In this document: positions 14,130 to 23,069 of the stretch, piece by piece
Layout: the number at the start of each line of letters is the position of its first letter
Position numbering within the stretch: position 1 is the first letter of the stretch
Origin: Gallionella sp.
Lineage (GTDB): Bacteria; Pseudomonadota; Gammaproteobacteria; Burkholderiales; Gallionellaceae
Direction: 5' to 3'
Assembly: GCA_017880865.1 (NCBI GenBank)
Contig: JADGRL010000029.1
Span: 1-35,663, forward strand
Length of the DNA: 35,663 nt
Notes under the pieces: model-generated
The model's input: the letters and a program-made list of their open reading frames with translations, nothing else
Databases searched by the model: none
Told to the model about the DNA's origin: nothing
Translations under genes and position numbers: made by a program

Positions 14130-14283
14130 CTATGCGCTTTCGCCCAATTTAAACCGCCGCATAGAGTGGCAGATATATCCGCCGCGATGCTTGACCAGAT
14201 ACTTCTGGTGGTATTCCTCGGCGCAATAAAATTTCTTGAATGGCACGACTTCGGTGACGACACGGGCTCCCCAGTCACTGGGG
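14130..14283 (-). pseudogene. msrA: Partial duplicate of the msrA 3' end
   Basis: The minus strand encodes [49 protein letters not shown] and a stop at 14130-14132. It is nearly identical to the C-terminal third of msrA at 15881-16030, with differences such as FYCAEE for FYRAEE and GYICHS for GYTCHS. The catalytic N-terminus is missing. With the real msrA it makes a direct repeat of about 140 bp, 1.75 kb apart, that brackets the lipoprotein and barrel genes between. Confidence 0.9.
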
Positions 14284-14381
14284 GCAGTGCCGCTACGCTG
14301 CATGTGAAAAATTACTCACCTATAATCGGTACATGATTGTCTTGACTGAAGGATCCGCTGGATATGAAAGGAACGCGACAA

Positions 14382-15242
14382 ATGAAATTTACACGCCAAG
14401 TATTGATCGCTCCGGTACTCGCGTTGTTGTTACTGATGCTGCTGGCAGGATGCGGTGGCAGCGGTAACAGTCCGTCGCCATCGAACACGTATCCCACCAA
14501 TAGTATTTACGCCTACATGAAGGCGGTTCAGGATGAAAGCGGCAACGTCACCACGACGGTACAGTTACGCAATGGTCCGGGAAGCACTGCCAGCTATCTC
14601 TACCTCTCTAGTGGCGATACGCTTTATACCAGTCTCGATGTGCCACCCCAGCAATATATGAACATCAATGGCAATCTTTTCAGCAATTCACTGGCATTGT
14701 CGCAACACTTGAAGGTGATGTCGGCGCGAGACCTCTACATCAATTACTCTCTGTTCAACCAGGTTTTGACGGGGAAACCCGAATATTTTTCGGTCGATAC
14801 GCCGAGCACCGGTTCATCGCCGGTACGCGCCTATGTTGAATTCGAGCGCTCCGGGAATGTGATGACGGGACCATCCTCGGTCGATTTCCCCCCCCCTTAC
14901 CAGATTGCAGCCCCCGCCAGAGATGCCATCGTCTCACGCGCTGCTCCTCTCGCACTCACCTGGACGAATGTCGATCCAACGACCACGATGCGGCTCAACG
15001 TGGCGGGCATTTGTGTAGACGGAAGCCGTTATACACAGTCTTACAATATCGGTATCGATACGGGGGCAGCCACGCTGAGTAGCGCCAACTATTTTCCGGC
15101 CACCGGAACCAGCCCATCAACCAACTGCCGTGTGGCCTTTATTCTCCAGCGTGTGCGCACGGCGGGCGTTTCGCCGCAATTCGCCTTCGGCAGTTTCGAT
15201 GGCGTTCAGCAAAGAACTGTTCAATTCACAACCACCCCATAG
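14382..15242 (+). CDS. Lipoprotein of unknown function
   Basis: A 286-aa predicted lipoprotein. The start MKFTRQVLIAPVLALLLLMLLAGC (14382) was chosen because AAAGGA lies about 9 nt upstream; an in-frame ATG at 14364 is the alternative. The lipobox LAGC is followed by a Gly/Ser/Pro linker. The mature part is strand-rich (IYAYMKAVQDESGNVTTTVQL, TLYTSLDVPP) with a Cys pair near the end. No family was recognised. The barrel gene at 15252 starts 9 nt after its stop, so the two are co-transcribed and may act together in the envelope. Confidence 0.75.
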   Translation: MKFTRQVLIAPVLALLLLMLLAGCGGSGNSPSPSNTYPTNSIYAYMKAVQDESGNVTTTVQLRNGPGSTASYLYLSSGDTLYTSLDVPPQQYMNINGNLFSNSLALSQHLKVMSARDLYINYSLFNQVLTGKPEYFSVDTPSTGSSPVRAYVEFERSGNVMTGPSSVDFPPPYQIAAPARDAIVSRAAPLALTWTNVDPTTTMRLNVAGICVDGSRYTQSYNIGIDTGAATLSSANYFPATGTSPSTNCRVAFILQRVRTAGVSPQFAFGSFDGVQQRTVQFTTTP

Positions 15243-15251
15243 GAGCATGGT

Positions 15252-15779
15252 ATGAAACATCCTGTTTGCAGACTGTTGCTTTCCCTGTTGCTGCTGTCGG
15301 CAACTCATGCGTATGCCGAGAGGTCCTTCGTTGTTTCACCCTCGGTGGGCGATGCGTCGATCAGCTACATTAACGGTTACAACAATTCCCCCTATCTGCG
15401 CGTCGATGGCAGTTTTCACCCGATTCCCCAGTTCGGGGTCAACCTGTTTGCTGCCAGTTATTCCGGTTTCAATTCCAGTGGCAGCGGCAATGCCGTGGCC
15501 ATCAAGTTAAGCGGTGTCGGTGCGGGAGTGACTGGCAGATGGCCTGTCCACCCGCATGTGCAGCCCTATGTTCGCCTCGACTACATGCTATGGAATGCCG
15601 AATCCACTGCCCTTGGCAGAACGCTGGCGAAGGACAAAGGAGGGAGTGCCGGGCTTGCCGTGGGAGTGCAATTCCCGATCAGAAGTATCTTCGGGATCAA
15701 GGCCGAAGCGTCTAGCTACAACAAAGTGAGCGGCGCCAATATAAGACAGTTTTCTCTGGGGGCGACTTTCGAATTTTAG
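15252..15779 (+). CDS. Outer-membrane beta-barrel protein
   Basis: A 175-aa protein with a signal peptide ending THAYA (residue about 22) and OmpA-like or OmpW-like strands: YLRVDGSFHPIPQFGVNLFAASYSGF, VAIKLSGVGAGVTGRWPVHPHVQPYVRLDYML, and the C-terminal QFSLGATFEF that ends in Phe as barrels do. AGGAGC precedes the ATG by 5 nt. It pairs with the preceding lipoprotein gene. The function is unknown; it could be a small porin or a structural barrel. Confidence 0.75.
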   Translation: MKHPVCRLLLSLLLLSATHAYAERSFVVSPSVGDASISYINGYNNSPYLRVDGSFHPIPQFGVNLFAASYSGFNSSGSGNAVAIKLSGVGAGVTGRWPVHPHVQPYVRLDYMLWNAESTALGRTLAKDKGGSAGLAVGVQFPIRSIFGIKAEASSYNKVSGANIRQFSLGATFEF

Positions 15780-15880
15780 GTGTTGCTCTCAATACCGTTC
15801 CAAAATTAAATAATAATAATCAGTCAGGTAGGGTGGGTTTTGCTTCATAGAGATTCTGGCACTCTGAGGGCGTACCGACC

Positions 15881-16408
15881 CTACGAAACCTCTCCCAACC
15901 CAAACCGCCGCACAGAGTGGCAGGTATACCCGCCTTGATGCTTGACCAGATATTTCTGGTGGTATTCCTCGGCGCGGTAAAATTTCTTGAATGGCGCGAC
16001 TTCGGTGACGACAAGGGCGCCCCAGTCACCGGAGGCATCCACGGTTTTAATAACGGCTTCGGCGACGTGTTGCTGTTCTTCATCGAGGTAGAAAATCGCC
16101 GAGCGGTATTGCGTGCCGGTGTCGTTGCCTTGCCGATTGCGCATGGTGGGATTGTGCATACGGAAGAATTCGAACAAAAGGTGGCTGTAGCTGAGTTGTT
16201 TTGGGTCGAACACGATTTTCAGCGATTCGGCATGGCCGGTGTTGCCGGTCTTCACCTGCTCGTAGCGTGCATCCGGCGTGTCGCCGCCGGTATAGCCGAC
16301 TTCGGTTTCTAGAACACCGGGTATTTTGCGCACCAGTTCTTCCATGCCCCAGAAACAGCCGCCGGCGAGGTAGGCGGTTTGTGGTTCGATAGGGTCAGTG
16401 CGGGCCAT
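15881..16408 (-). CDS. msrA: Peptide-methionine (S)-S-oxide reductase MsrA
   Basis: A 175-aa protein with the catalytic GGCFWGME motif (Cys18), then VGYTGGDTPDARYEQVKTGNTGHAESLKIVFDP and HNPTMRNRQGNDTGTQYRSAIFYL, all conserved in MsrA. A resolving cysteine lies near the C-terminus (GYTCHSV). It reduces methionine-S-sulfoxide in proteins using thioredoxin, in the cytoplasm. It starts 2 nt after the smpB stop, so they are co-transcribed. Its 3' end is duplicated at 14130-14283. Confidence 0.97.
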   Translation of the reverse strand: MARTDPIEPQTAYLAGGCFWGMEELVRKIPGVLETEVGYTGGDTPDARYEQVKTGNTGHAESLKIVFDPKQLSYSHLLFEFFRMHNPTMRNRQGNDTGTQYRSAIFYLDEEQQHVAEAVIKTVDASGDWGALVVTEVAPFKKFYRAEEYHQKYLVKHQGGYTCHSVRRFGLGEVS

Positions 16409-16410
16409 AT

Positions 16411-16863
16411 CTATTCGCGGCGTAACTTCTTCATCGCCTGCTGCGCTTCCATCTTGCCTTCGCGCTCTTTTTCGGTCGCCCGCTTGTCGTGTTGCTTCTT
16501 GCCCTTGGCGAGGCCGATTTCAAGTTTGACGCGACCGCCCTTGTAGTGCATATCCAACGGCATGATGGTGTAGCCGGCGCGCTGCACTTTGCCGAGGATC
16601 TTGTCAACTTCCTGTTTGTGCAGCAACAGCTTGCGGGTGCGCACCGGATCGGGATGGATGTGTGTGGACGCGTTCAGCAACGGGCTGATGTGCGAGCCGA
16701 ACAGGTATAACTCACCGCCCTTGATCGTGACGTAGGCTTCCTTGAGTTGCGCCCGTCCGGCGCGGATGGCTTTGACTTCCCAGCCTTCGAGCATGATGCC
16801 GGCCTCGTATTTATCCTCGATGAAGTATTCGTGATAGGCTTTTTTATTCTGGATAATGCTCAT
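16411..16863 (-). CDS. smpB: SsrA-binding protein SmpB
   Basis: A 150-aa protein of normal SmpB length: [40 protein letters not shown], then [11 protein letters not shown], and a basic tail with [31 protein letters not shown]. SmpB delivers tmRNA to stalled ribosomes; its basic C-terminal tail reaches into the mRNA channel. The ssrA gene itself is not seen in the window. It is divergent from ratA with 67 nt between, an arrangement common in proteobacteria. Confidence 0.97.
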   Translation of the reverse strand: MSIIQNKKAYHEYFIEDKYEAGIMLEGWEVKAIRAGRAQLKEAYVTIKGGELYLFGSHISPLLNASTHIHPDPVRTRKLLLHKQEVDKILGKVQRAGYTIMPLDMHYKGGRVKLEIGLAKGKKQHDKRATEKEREGKMEAQQAMKKLRRE

Positions 16864-16930
16864 ATTAGGTGAGTTTTGCGGTGTGTTCGGCTATTCTACC
16901 AGCCTTTGGAATGGCATCTTTAGATAAGCA

Positions 16931-17368
16931 ATGGCTTCGGTTGAAAAAACGGTACTGGTTGCATATAGCGCGGAGCAGATGTTCAATCTGGTTGACCGCG
17001 TGGAGGAATACCCGCAGTTCCTGCCTTGGTGCGGGGGGGCGAGTGTCACCGAGCTGGATGGGGCGACGGTGCATGCCACGGTGCACATCGATTACCACCA
17101 TATCAAGCAGAGCTTCACCACCGAGAACGTGCGCACGCCGCCTCATCAGATCGACATCACGCTGCAGCATGGCCCGTTCAAACAGTTGGACGGGTGCTGG
17201 CGATTTATCCCGTTGAGCGCTTCAGCCTGTAAAATAGAATTCCGCCTGCATTATGAGTTTTCCAATAAACTGCTGGAAAAGCTGGTCGGGCCGGTGTTTC
17301 ATTACATAGCCAACAGTTTCGTGGATGCTTTCATCCACCGCGCAGAAAAGGTTTATACGAACACATGA
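16931..17368 (+). CDS. ratA: RatA/COQ10-like START-domain protein
   Basis: A 145-aa protein: MASVEKTVLVAYSAEQMFNLVDRVEEYPQFLPWCGGASV and VHATVHIDYHHIKQSFTTENV, then LLEKLVGPVFHYIANSFVDAFIHRAEKVY. This is the full START/Bet v1-like family that includes E. coli RatA and mitochondrial COQ10. RatA was described as a toxin that blocks 70S subunit joining, while COQ10 homologues bind ubiquinone; which role applies here is unsettled. The next gene overlaps it by 4 nt (ATGA), a translationally coupled pair. Confidence 0.92.
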   Translation: MASVEKTVLVAYSAEQMFNLVDRVEEYPQFLPWCGGASVTELDGATVHATVHIDYHHIKQSFTTENVRTPPHQIDITLQHGPFKQLDGCWRFIPLSASACKIEFRLHYEFSNKLLEKLVGPVFHYIANSFVDAFIHRAEKVYTNT

Positions 17369-17676
17369 CTGAAATCATAAACATCGAAGTGGTGTATGCA
17401 CTGCCCAACGAGCAAATCCTGCTCAAGAAATCTGTACCGGCTGGGACGACCGTGGCCGGGGCCATTCAAGCCAGCGGCGTATTCGACAAACATCCCGAGA
17501 TCGACCTGGCAGCTAACAAGCTGGGCATATTCGGCAAGCTGACCAAACCCGATGCCGTGCTGCGCGACAAGGATCGCGTCGAAATCTATCGCCCGCTGAT
17601 TGCCGATCCCAAGGAGGTGCGCCGCAAGCGCGCCGAAGAGGGCAAGGTCATGAAAAAAGGCGGCGGCGAAATCTGA
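17365..17676 (+). CDS. rnfH: RnfH/RatB family ubiquitin-like protein
   Basis: A 103-aa protein with the family motifs IEVVYALPNEQILLKKSVPAGTTVAGAI, GIFGKLTKPDAVLRDKDRVEIYRPLIADPKEVRRKRAEEG. RnfH (RatB) has a beta-grasp fold and is linked to the Rnf complex by name but has no proven role. It overlaps ratA by 4 nt and the PHP-domain gene by 1 nt, so the three are one transcription unit. The Lys/Gly-rich tail (VMKKGGGEI) is short. Confidence 0.93.
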   Translation: MTEIINIEVVYALPNEQILLKKSVPAGTTVAGAIQASGVFDKHPEIDLAANKLGIFGKLTKPDAVLRDKDRVEIYRPLIADPKEVRRKRAEEGKVMKKGGGEI

Positions 17677-18548
17677 TGTTGGATCACGACCTGCATTGCC
17701 ATTCCAAATTTTCCGACGGTACGCTCACCCCGACCGAAGTGGTGAATCGCGCTGCCGAGCGCGGCGTGAAGGTGCTGGCGTTGACCGACCACGACGACAT
17801 GGAGGGTCTGGATGAGGCGCGTGCGGCTGCCGCGCAACACGGCATGGGTTTCATCAACGGCGTGGAGGTTTCGGTGTCGTGGCGCACCCACACCTTGCAT
17901 ATTGTCGGCTTGAACATCAATCCTAATTATCCAGCTTTGGTCGAAGGCTTGCGCAGCGTGCGCAGCGGGCGAGGTGAACGTGCAAGAAAAATGTCCGATG
18001 CGCTGGCCAAGGCCGGCATCGGTGGTGTGCTCGAAGGCGCATACCATTACGCCGAGAATCCCAACATGATAGGCCGCACCCATTTTGCGCGTTATCTGGT
18101 CGAGGCCGGACATTGTCGTGACGTGAAAAGCGTGTTCAACCGCTATCTGGTGAAGGGCAAGCCGGGCTATGTGCCGCATCAGTGGGCGGCTTTGGCGGAT
18201 GCGATCAGCTGGATACGCGGCAGCGGCGGGGTGGCGGTGCTGGCTCATCCCGGTCGTTATATGACCGGGCGCAGTGGCATGGGCAAGAAGACCATGCATG
18301 AATTATTGACCGAGTTCGTCGAGCTGGGCGGGCAGGCGTTGGAAGTGGTGACGGGCAGCCATACGCCGGAACAGTATGCCGAGTTTGCGCGTTATGCCGA
18401 AGAATTCAAGCTGCTATCTTCATGCGGTTCGGATTTTCACGGGCCGGGCGAGAGCTGGCGGGATATGGGGCGCTTGCCGGATTTTCCGCTGAGCTGTCGC
18501 CCGGTGTGGCAGGCATGGGAAAATGATGCCGTAACGAAAGTGAACTGA
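17676..18548 (+). CDS. PHP-domain phosphoesterase, 5'-3' exoribonuclease type (TrpH/RNase AM)
   Basis: A 290-aa protein with the PHP metal motifs: DLHCHSKFSDG (His7, His9), TDHDDMEGL, NGVEVS, a central helical part, VAVLAHPGRY and the C-terminal GSDFHGPG. E. coli TrpH/YciV proteins of this type degrade short RNAs 5'-to-3' and mature 5S and 23S rRNA ends; that role is inferred by family. The length matches the family. The start overlaps the rnfH stop by 1 nt, and the stop overlaps the YrdC-type gene start by 1 nt, indicating tight coupling. Confidence 0.93.
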   Translation: MLDHDLHCHSKFSDGTLTPTEVVNRAAERGVKVLALTDHDDMEGLDEARAAAAQHGMGFINGVEVSVSWRTHTLHIVGLNINPNYPALVEGLRSVRSGRGERARKMSDALAKAGIGGVLEGAYHYAENPNMIGRTHFARYLVEAGHCRDVKSVFNRYLVKGKPGYVPHQWAALADAISWIRGSGGVAVLAHPGRYMTGRSGMGKKTMHELLTEFVELGGQALEVVTGSHTPEQYAEFARYAEEFKLLSSCGSDFHGPGESWRDMGRLPDFPLSCRPVWQAWENDAVTKVN

Positions 18549-19177
18549 TGGCACAATTTTTTACGATCTATCCCGACAACCCCAATTTGCGCCTGATACG
18601 CCAGGCGGTTGAAGTGCTGCGCAACGGCGGCGTCGTGGTGTACCCAACCGACTCTTGTTACGCGCTGGGCTGCCATCTCGACGATAAAGATGCCGTGACG
18701 CGCATCCGCCAGATACGCCAACTGGACGACCAGCATCACCTGACTTTGATGTGCCGCGACCTGTCGGAAATCTCGCGCTATGCAAAAGTGGATAACACGA
18801 AATTTCGTCTGCTGAAAAGCAACACGCCGGGCAGCTACACCTTTATTCTGGATGCGACCAAGGAAGTGCCGAAACGCTTGCAGCACCCCAAGCGCAGCAC
18901 GATCGGCATCCGCATCCCGGATCATCCGGTGGCGCTGGCCTTGCTGGAAGAATTGGGCGAACCGATGTCCAGTTCCACGCTGATTTTGCCTGATGAAGAG
19001 TGGCCGCTGAACGACGCAGAACGCATACGCGAATTGCTGGAAAAACAGGTTGAGCTGGTGATCGACGGCGGTGCGGTGGGCACGGATTTCACGACGGTGA
19101 TCGATTTGACCGGCGCTGTGCCGGTGTTGCTGCGACGCGGCAAGGGCGATGTTGCCCCTTTTGGAATTGAAGAGTAA
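18548..19177 (+). CDS. L-threonylcarbamoyladenylate synthase (YrdC/Sua5 family)
   Basis: A 209-aa protein of the YciO/YrdC type: NGGVVVYPTDSCYALGCHLDDKDAV, RIRQIRQLDDQHHLTLMCRDLSEISRYA, PGSYTFILDAT and IGIRIPDHPVALALLEELGEPMSSSTL. These are the conserved KxR..S/T nucleotide-binding elements. The family makes threonylcarbamoyl-AMP for tRNA t6A37. The length and the LDDQHHLTL style suit the YciO subfamily, whose in vivo role is less sure than that of TsaC. It is coupled to the PHP gene; the site-2 protease gene follows 10 nt later. Confidence 0.93.
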   Translation: MAQFFTIYPDNPNLRLIRQAVEVLRNGGVVVYPTDSCYALGCHLDDKDAVTRIRQIRQLDDQHHLTLMCRDLSEISRYAKVDNTKFRLLKSNTPGSYTFILDATKEVPKRLQHPKRSTIGIRIPDHPVALALLEELGEPMSSSTLILPDEEWPLNDAERIRELLEKQVELVIDGGAVGTDFTTVIDLTGAVPVLLRRGKGDVAPFGIEE

Positions 19178-19187
19178 CGAGAACCTA

Positions 19188-19835
19188 ATGCAAACAGATC
19201 AACTGATACAAACCATCGCCCTCGCAGCCATTCCGGTGCTGTTCGCGATCACGCTGCACGAAGCGGCGCACGGCTATGTGGCGCGACATTTCGGCGATAT
19301 GACCGCCTTCAGGGAAGGACGCATCAGCCTCAACCCGCTGCGCCATATCGATCCGGTCGGCACGATATTGTTGCCGTTGCTGTCCTTGTGGTTGGGCGGC
19401 ATTCTGTTCGGCTGGGCCAAACCGGTACCGGTCAATTTTGGCGCGCTGCGTAATCCCAAGAAAGATATGCTGTGGGTCGCGCTGGCCGGGCCTGCGTCCA
19501 ACCTGGTGATGGCATTGGGCTGGGCGTTGCTGGCTAAAATTGGTTTGGAAATGCAGGGCAATTATTTTGCCGATCCGTTGCTTGGAATGGCGCAGTATGG
19601 GATTCAAATTAACGTGGTATTGATGGTGCTGAACTTGTTGCCGCTGCCGCCGCTCGATGGCGGCCGTGTCGCGGTCAGCCTGTTGCCGCATCGCCAGGCA
19701 TTTCAACTGGCGAAGGTCGAGCCTTATGGCATGTTCATTCTGATTATCTTGCTCATGACAAATTTGCTGGGGCTGATATTATGGCCGGCGGTAAACATGC
19801 TGAATGCCGTAATTAATTTAATTTTTGGACTGTAA
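19188..19835 (+). CDS. Site-2 protease family membrane metalloprotease (M50)
   Basis: A 215-aa membrane protein. The start ATG at 19188 was chosen over the frame's upstream extension because it gives the family N-terminus IALAAIPVLFAITLHEAAHGYVA, with HEAAH at residues 24-28 as the zinc site. GRISLNPLRHIDPVGTILLP, WVALAGPASNLVMAL and LNLLPLPPLDGGRV (second metal-ligand motif) follow. It has four or more predicted membrane segments. Short M50 proteins of this type cut membrane-bound substrates; the substrate is unknown. Its stop lies 5 nt before trpS, so the two are likely co-transcribed. Confidence 0.93.
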   Translation: MQTDQLIQTIALAAIPVLFAITLHEAAHGYVARHFGDMTAFREGRISLNPLRHIDPVGTILLPLLSLWLGGILFGWAKPVPVNFGALRNPKKDMLWVALAGPASNLVMALGWALLAKIGLEMQGNYFADPLLGMAQYGIQINVVLMVLNLLPLPPLDGGRVAVSLLPHRQAFQLAKVEPYGMFILIILLMTNLLGLILWPAVNMLNAVINLIFGL

Positions 19836-19840
19836 AAAAT

Positions 19841-21043
19841 ATGTTTGCTGATCGTGTGTTATCGGGAATGCGTCCCACCGGAAGTCTGCATCTGGGGCAT
19901 TACCACGGGGTGCTGAAAAATTGGGTGCAGATGCAGAACGAATACGAATGCCTGTTCTTTGCGGCCGACTGGCACGCGCTGACCACGCATTACGACACGC
20001 CGCAAGTCATCGAACAAAGCGTGTGGGACATGGTGGTGGACTGGCTGGCGGCGGGTGTCGATCCGGCACGCGCCACGCTGTTCATCCAATCTAGGGTGCC
20101 GGAACATGCCGAATTGCATCTGCTGCTGTCGATGATCACGCCGCTGGGCTGGCTGGAGCGCATGCCGACCTACAAGGACCAGCAGGCAAAACTGGTCGGC
20201 AAGGATCTCTCCACTTATGGCTTCCTGGGTTATCCGCTGTTGATGAGCGCCGATGTCCTGATTTATCGTGCCACGCAGGTACCGGTGGGCGAAGACCAGG
20301 TGCCGCATGTCGAATTCACCCGTGAACTCGCGCGTCGTTTCAATCATATTTATGGTCGTGAAATTGGCTTTGAGGAAAAAGCCGAAGCCGCAGTTAAAAA
20401 GTTGGGCAGCAAAAAATCCAGGCTCTACGCCGAGCTGCGCATCCGTTATCAGGAGCAGGGCGACGATGAGGCGCTGCAATCCGCCAAGTCTTTGCTGGAC
20501 GAGCAACAGAGCCTGAGTCACGGCGACCGCGAACGGCTGTTCGGCTATCTGGAGGGCGGCGGCAAGATGATCCTGTCCGAGCCGCAAGCGATGCTGACCG
20601 CCGCCTCGAAGATGCCAGGCCTGGACGGACAAAAAATGTCCAAGTCCTATAACAACACCATCACGCTGCGCGAAGACGAAGCCAGCGTGGGCAAGAAGAT
20701 ACGCACGATGCCGACCGACCCTGCGCGCATTCGCCGCACCGATGTGGGCAACCCGGACAAGTGTCCGGTGTGGCAGCTGCATCAGGTGTATTCGAACGAG
20801 CAGACCAAACAATGGGCGATGCAGGGTTGCAAGAGCGCGGGCATCGGTTGCATCGAATGCAAACAGCCGGTGATCGACGCGGTACTCGAAGAGCAGAAAC
20901 CGATGCGTGAACGCGCACAACTGTATCTGGACGACCCGGCGCTGGTGCGCAACATCATCGCCGACGGCTGCGAAAAGGCGCGCAAGCTGGCCTCCGAGAC
21001 CATGCGCGATGTGCGCGAGGCGATGGGGCTGAGCTACAGCTAA
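19841..21043 (+). CDS. trpS: Tryptophan--tRNA ligase
   Basis: A 400-aa class I synthetase: MRPTGSLHLGHYHGVLKNWV near the N-terminus (the HIGH motif as HLGH) and GQKMSKSYNNT with Lys265 in KMSKS. It charges tRNA-Trp with tryptophan. It is longer than the approximately 334-aa E. coli enzyme because of an inserted helical stretch around residues 190-240 (KKLGSKKSRLYAELRIRYQEQ), a form I recall for betaproteobacteria. The CIECKQPVIDAV motif near 325 is normal. It follows the site-2 protease by 5 nt. Confidence 0.97.
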   Translation: MFADRVLSGMRPTGSLHLGHYHGVLKNWVQMQNEYECLFFAADWHALTTHYDTPQVIEQSVWDMVVDWLAAGVDPARATLFIQSRVPEHAELHLLLSMITPLGWLERMPTYKDQQAKLVGKDLSTYGFLGYPLLMSADVLIYRATQVPVGEDQVPHVEFTRELARRFNHIYGREIGFEEKAEAAVKKLGSKKSRLYAELRIRYQEQGDDEALQSAKSLLDEQQSLSHGDRERLFGYLEGGGKMILSEPQAMLTAASKMPGLDGQKMSKSYNNTITLREDEASVGKKIRTMPTDPARIRRTDVGNPDKCPVWQLHQVYSNEQTKQWAMQGCKSAGIGCIECKQPVIDAVLEEQKPMRERAQLYLDDPALVRNIIADGCEKARKLASETMRDVREAMGLSYS

Positions 21044-21049
21044 GCTGAC

Positions 21050-21412
21050 ATGGTCGACCTACTTTATTACTCGATCAAGGTGTTGCTGACGGCGGGCCTG
21101 ATCGTGCTGGTGGGAGAGATAATCAAGCGCGGCAATATGTTTGGTGGAGCCTTGCTGGTTTCGCTGCCGCTGACATCGTTATTGGTCATGGTGTGGCTGT
21201 ATCTTGAAACCGGCGACACGCTCAGGATAGCTGCGCTGTCCACGGGGATATTCTGGCTGATTCTGCCTTCGCTGGCATTGTTTCTGCTGTTGCCGGTGTT
21301 GATCAAGGCGGGCTGGGGATTCTGGCTTAGCCTGTTGGCCGCCGTACTGGCCACGATACTTTGCTACATCGTGATGCTGGCCATACTGAAACAGTTCGAA
21401 GTGAAAATCTAG
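21050..21412 (+). CDS. DUF3147 family membrane protein
   Basis: A 120-aa protein with four predicted transmembrane helices: LLYYSIKVLLTAGLIVLVGE, GALLVSLPLTSLLVMVWLYL, IAALSTGIFWLILPSLALFLLLP and FWLSLLAAVLATILCYIVMLAI. It matches the DUF3147 inner-membrane family of unknown function. It sits 6 nt after trpS, and the scpA ATG starts on the base after its TAG stop, so it is in the same operon. Confidence 0.85.
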   Translation: MVDLLYYSIKVLLTAGLIVLVGEIIKRGNMFGGALLVSLPLTSLLVMVWLYLETGDTLRIAALSTGIFWLILPSLALFLLLPVLIKAGWGFWLSLLAAVLATILCYIVMLAILKQFEVKI

Positions 21413-22210
21413 ATGAACGATATCGTCCAGCCCATTGCCCACATCCACGGCGAGCCGATGCTGGTGCTGCCGCAGGATTTATACATCCCGCCTGATGCGC
21501 TGGAGCTGGTGCTGGAGACGTTTCAGGGGCCGCTGGATCTGTTGCTGTATCTGATCCGCAAACACAACCTCGACGTGCTGGATATTCCGATGGCGGAACT
21601 GACCCGGCAGTACATGGGCTACATCGAGGTCATGCAGAAAAATAGACTGGAGCTGGCGGCGGATTATTTGCTGATGGCGGCGGTGCTGATCGAAATCAAA
21701 TCGCGCATGCTGCTGCCTAGACCGCCCAAGGCCGGCGAGGAAGACGGCGAAGACCCGCGCGCCGAATTGATGCGCCGCCTGCTCGAATACGAGCAGATGA
21801 AACTGGCCGCGCAACAGCTCAACGCGCTGCCGCAGGCAGGGCGCGATTTCGAGATCGTGCAAGTGCTGATCGAAAACACCGTACGGGAACGTCTGCCCGA
21901 AGTCAGCGTGGAAGATTTGCGCCAGGCTTGGATGATGTTGCTGGCGCGTGCCAAACTCAACAAACATCACAAGGTGCGCCGCGAACAACTCTCGGTGCGC
22001 GAGCAGATGACGCACGTTTTGCGCTGCCTGAAAGGCGGCGAATATGTCCCGTTCGACCAGTTGTTCGACATGGACAGCGGCGTGCCGAAACTGGTGGTCA
22101 CCTTCATCGCCATCCTCGAATTGGCCAAGGAATTTCTGGTTGAAATCCAGCAAAGCGAAATTTATGGGAGCATCTATGTCCGAACAAACCGAGCCATTAC
22201 CGCCGAGTGA
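21413..22210 (+). CDS. scpA: Segregation and condensation protein A
   Basis: A 265-aa kleisin-type protein: [69 protein letters not shown] and a C-terminal winged helix with [25 protein letters not shown]. ScpA bridges SMC heads and binds ScpB to shape and separate chromosomes. The scpB start lies inside its last 35 bases, so the two are translationally coupled. It is of normal length. Confidence 0.95.
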   Translation: MNDIVQPIAHIHGEPMLVLPQDLYIPPDALELVLETFQGPLDLLLYLIRKHNLDVLDIPMAELTRQYMGYIEVMQKNRLELAADYLLMAAVLIEIKSRMLLPRPPKAGEEDGEDPRAELMRRLLEYEQMKLAAQQLNALPQAGRDFEIVQVLIENTVRERLPEVSVEDLRQAWMMLLARAKLNKHHKVRREQLSVREQMTHVLRCLKGGEYVPFDQLFDMDSGVPKLVVTFIAILELAKEFLVEIQQSEIYGSIYVRTNRAITAE

Positions 22211-22904
22211 AAATCTCTTGCCCGGTGAAGCAACATTAACCGTTCGTGCTGAGCCTGATGAAACTACTAGCCATCTGACTAAGCCAGCAAAAGACGCTGG
22301 GCAAGTCATTGGTTATGTCGAAGAGTCAGCGCAAACGGAATCAGTTGGTGAACCCATCGACACCCAGCTACTCAAGCGCATCCTCGAAACCGCGCTGCTG
22401 ACTTCCTCCGAGCCACTGGCTTTATCGGAGCTGAAAAAACTCGGTGACGCATCGCTGGACAATCGCCAACTCGAAACCCTGCTCGAAGAGCTTGCGCAGG
22501 ACTGGCAGGGGCGCGGCGTGGAGTTGACACGCGTGGCGAGCGGCTGGCGGTTCCGCGCCCGGCCGGAAATGCAGCAATATCTCGATCGGCTCAACCCGCA
22601 AAAGCCGCCGCGCTACTCACGTGCCGTGCTGGAAACCCTCGCCATCATCGCCTACCACCAGCCCGTCACGCGCGGCGACATCGAGGAAATACGCGGCGTC
22701 GCCGTCTCCTCGCAAATCCTCAAAACGCTGGAAGCACGCGGCTGGGTGGAGGCTGTCGGCACCCGCGACGCCCCCGGCAAACCCGAATTGTTCGCCACCA
22801 CCAAACAACTGCTCGACGACCTCAACCTGCGCGCCTTGCAGGAATTGCCGTCGCTGCAAGAGATCGGCGCGTTGCTGGAACAGGATGCGGGCGCAAGCGC
22901 GTGA
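22176..22904 (+). CDS. scpB: Segregation and condensation protein B
   Basis: A 242-aa protein starting [15 protein letters not shown] at 22176, chosen because GGGAG is 6 nt upstream; the frame extends to 22044 inside scpA without signals. The first 60 residues are variable and acidic. Then [27 protein letters not shown] begins the two winged-helix domains, including [30 protein letters not shown] and [29 protein letters not shown]. ScpB dimers bind ScpA in the SMC-ScpAB complex. Confidence 0.95.
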   Translation: MSEQTEPLPPSENLLPGEATLTVRAEPDETTSHLTKPAKDAGQVIGYVEESAQTESVGEPIDTQLLKRILETALLTSSEPLALSELKKLGDASLDNRQLETLLEELAQDWQGRGVELTRVASGWRFRARPEMQQYLDRLNPQKPPRYSRAVLETLAIIAYHQPVTRGDIEEIRGVAVSSQILKTLEARGWVEAVGTRDAPGKPELFATTKQLLDDLNLRALQELPSLQEIGALLEQDAGASA

Positions 22905-22942
22905 TGTGTGGGGATGTGGGCGCTAGGCATCGTGGAAACCGA

Positions 22943-22984
22943 AATCAACTTCGCCGGGGGTTGCCCGGCGAAGTTGATTTTGAA
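22943..22984 (+). terminator. Strong hairpin terminator after scpB
   Basis: AATCAACTTCGCCGGG (22943-22958) and CCCGGCGAAGTTGATT (22964-22979) are perfect 16-bp inverted repeats with a 5-nt loop, followed by a short T-rich end. It lies 38 nt after the scpB stop and closes the ratA-to-scpB transcription block. Confidence 0.8.
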
Positions 22985-23069
22985 TTCTCTTGGCACAGTC
23001 AGCATATGGCGGGTAAAACCCGCCCTAAATAGAATGCCATGAGGGTCAGACTCGATTGAAATTTAAACC

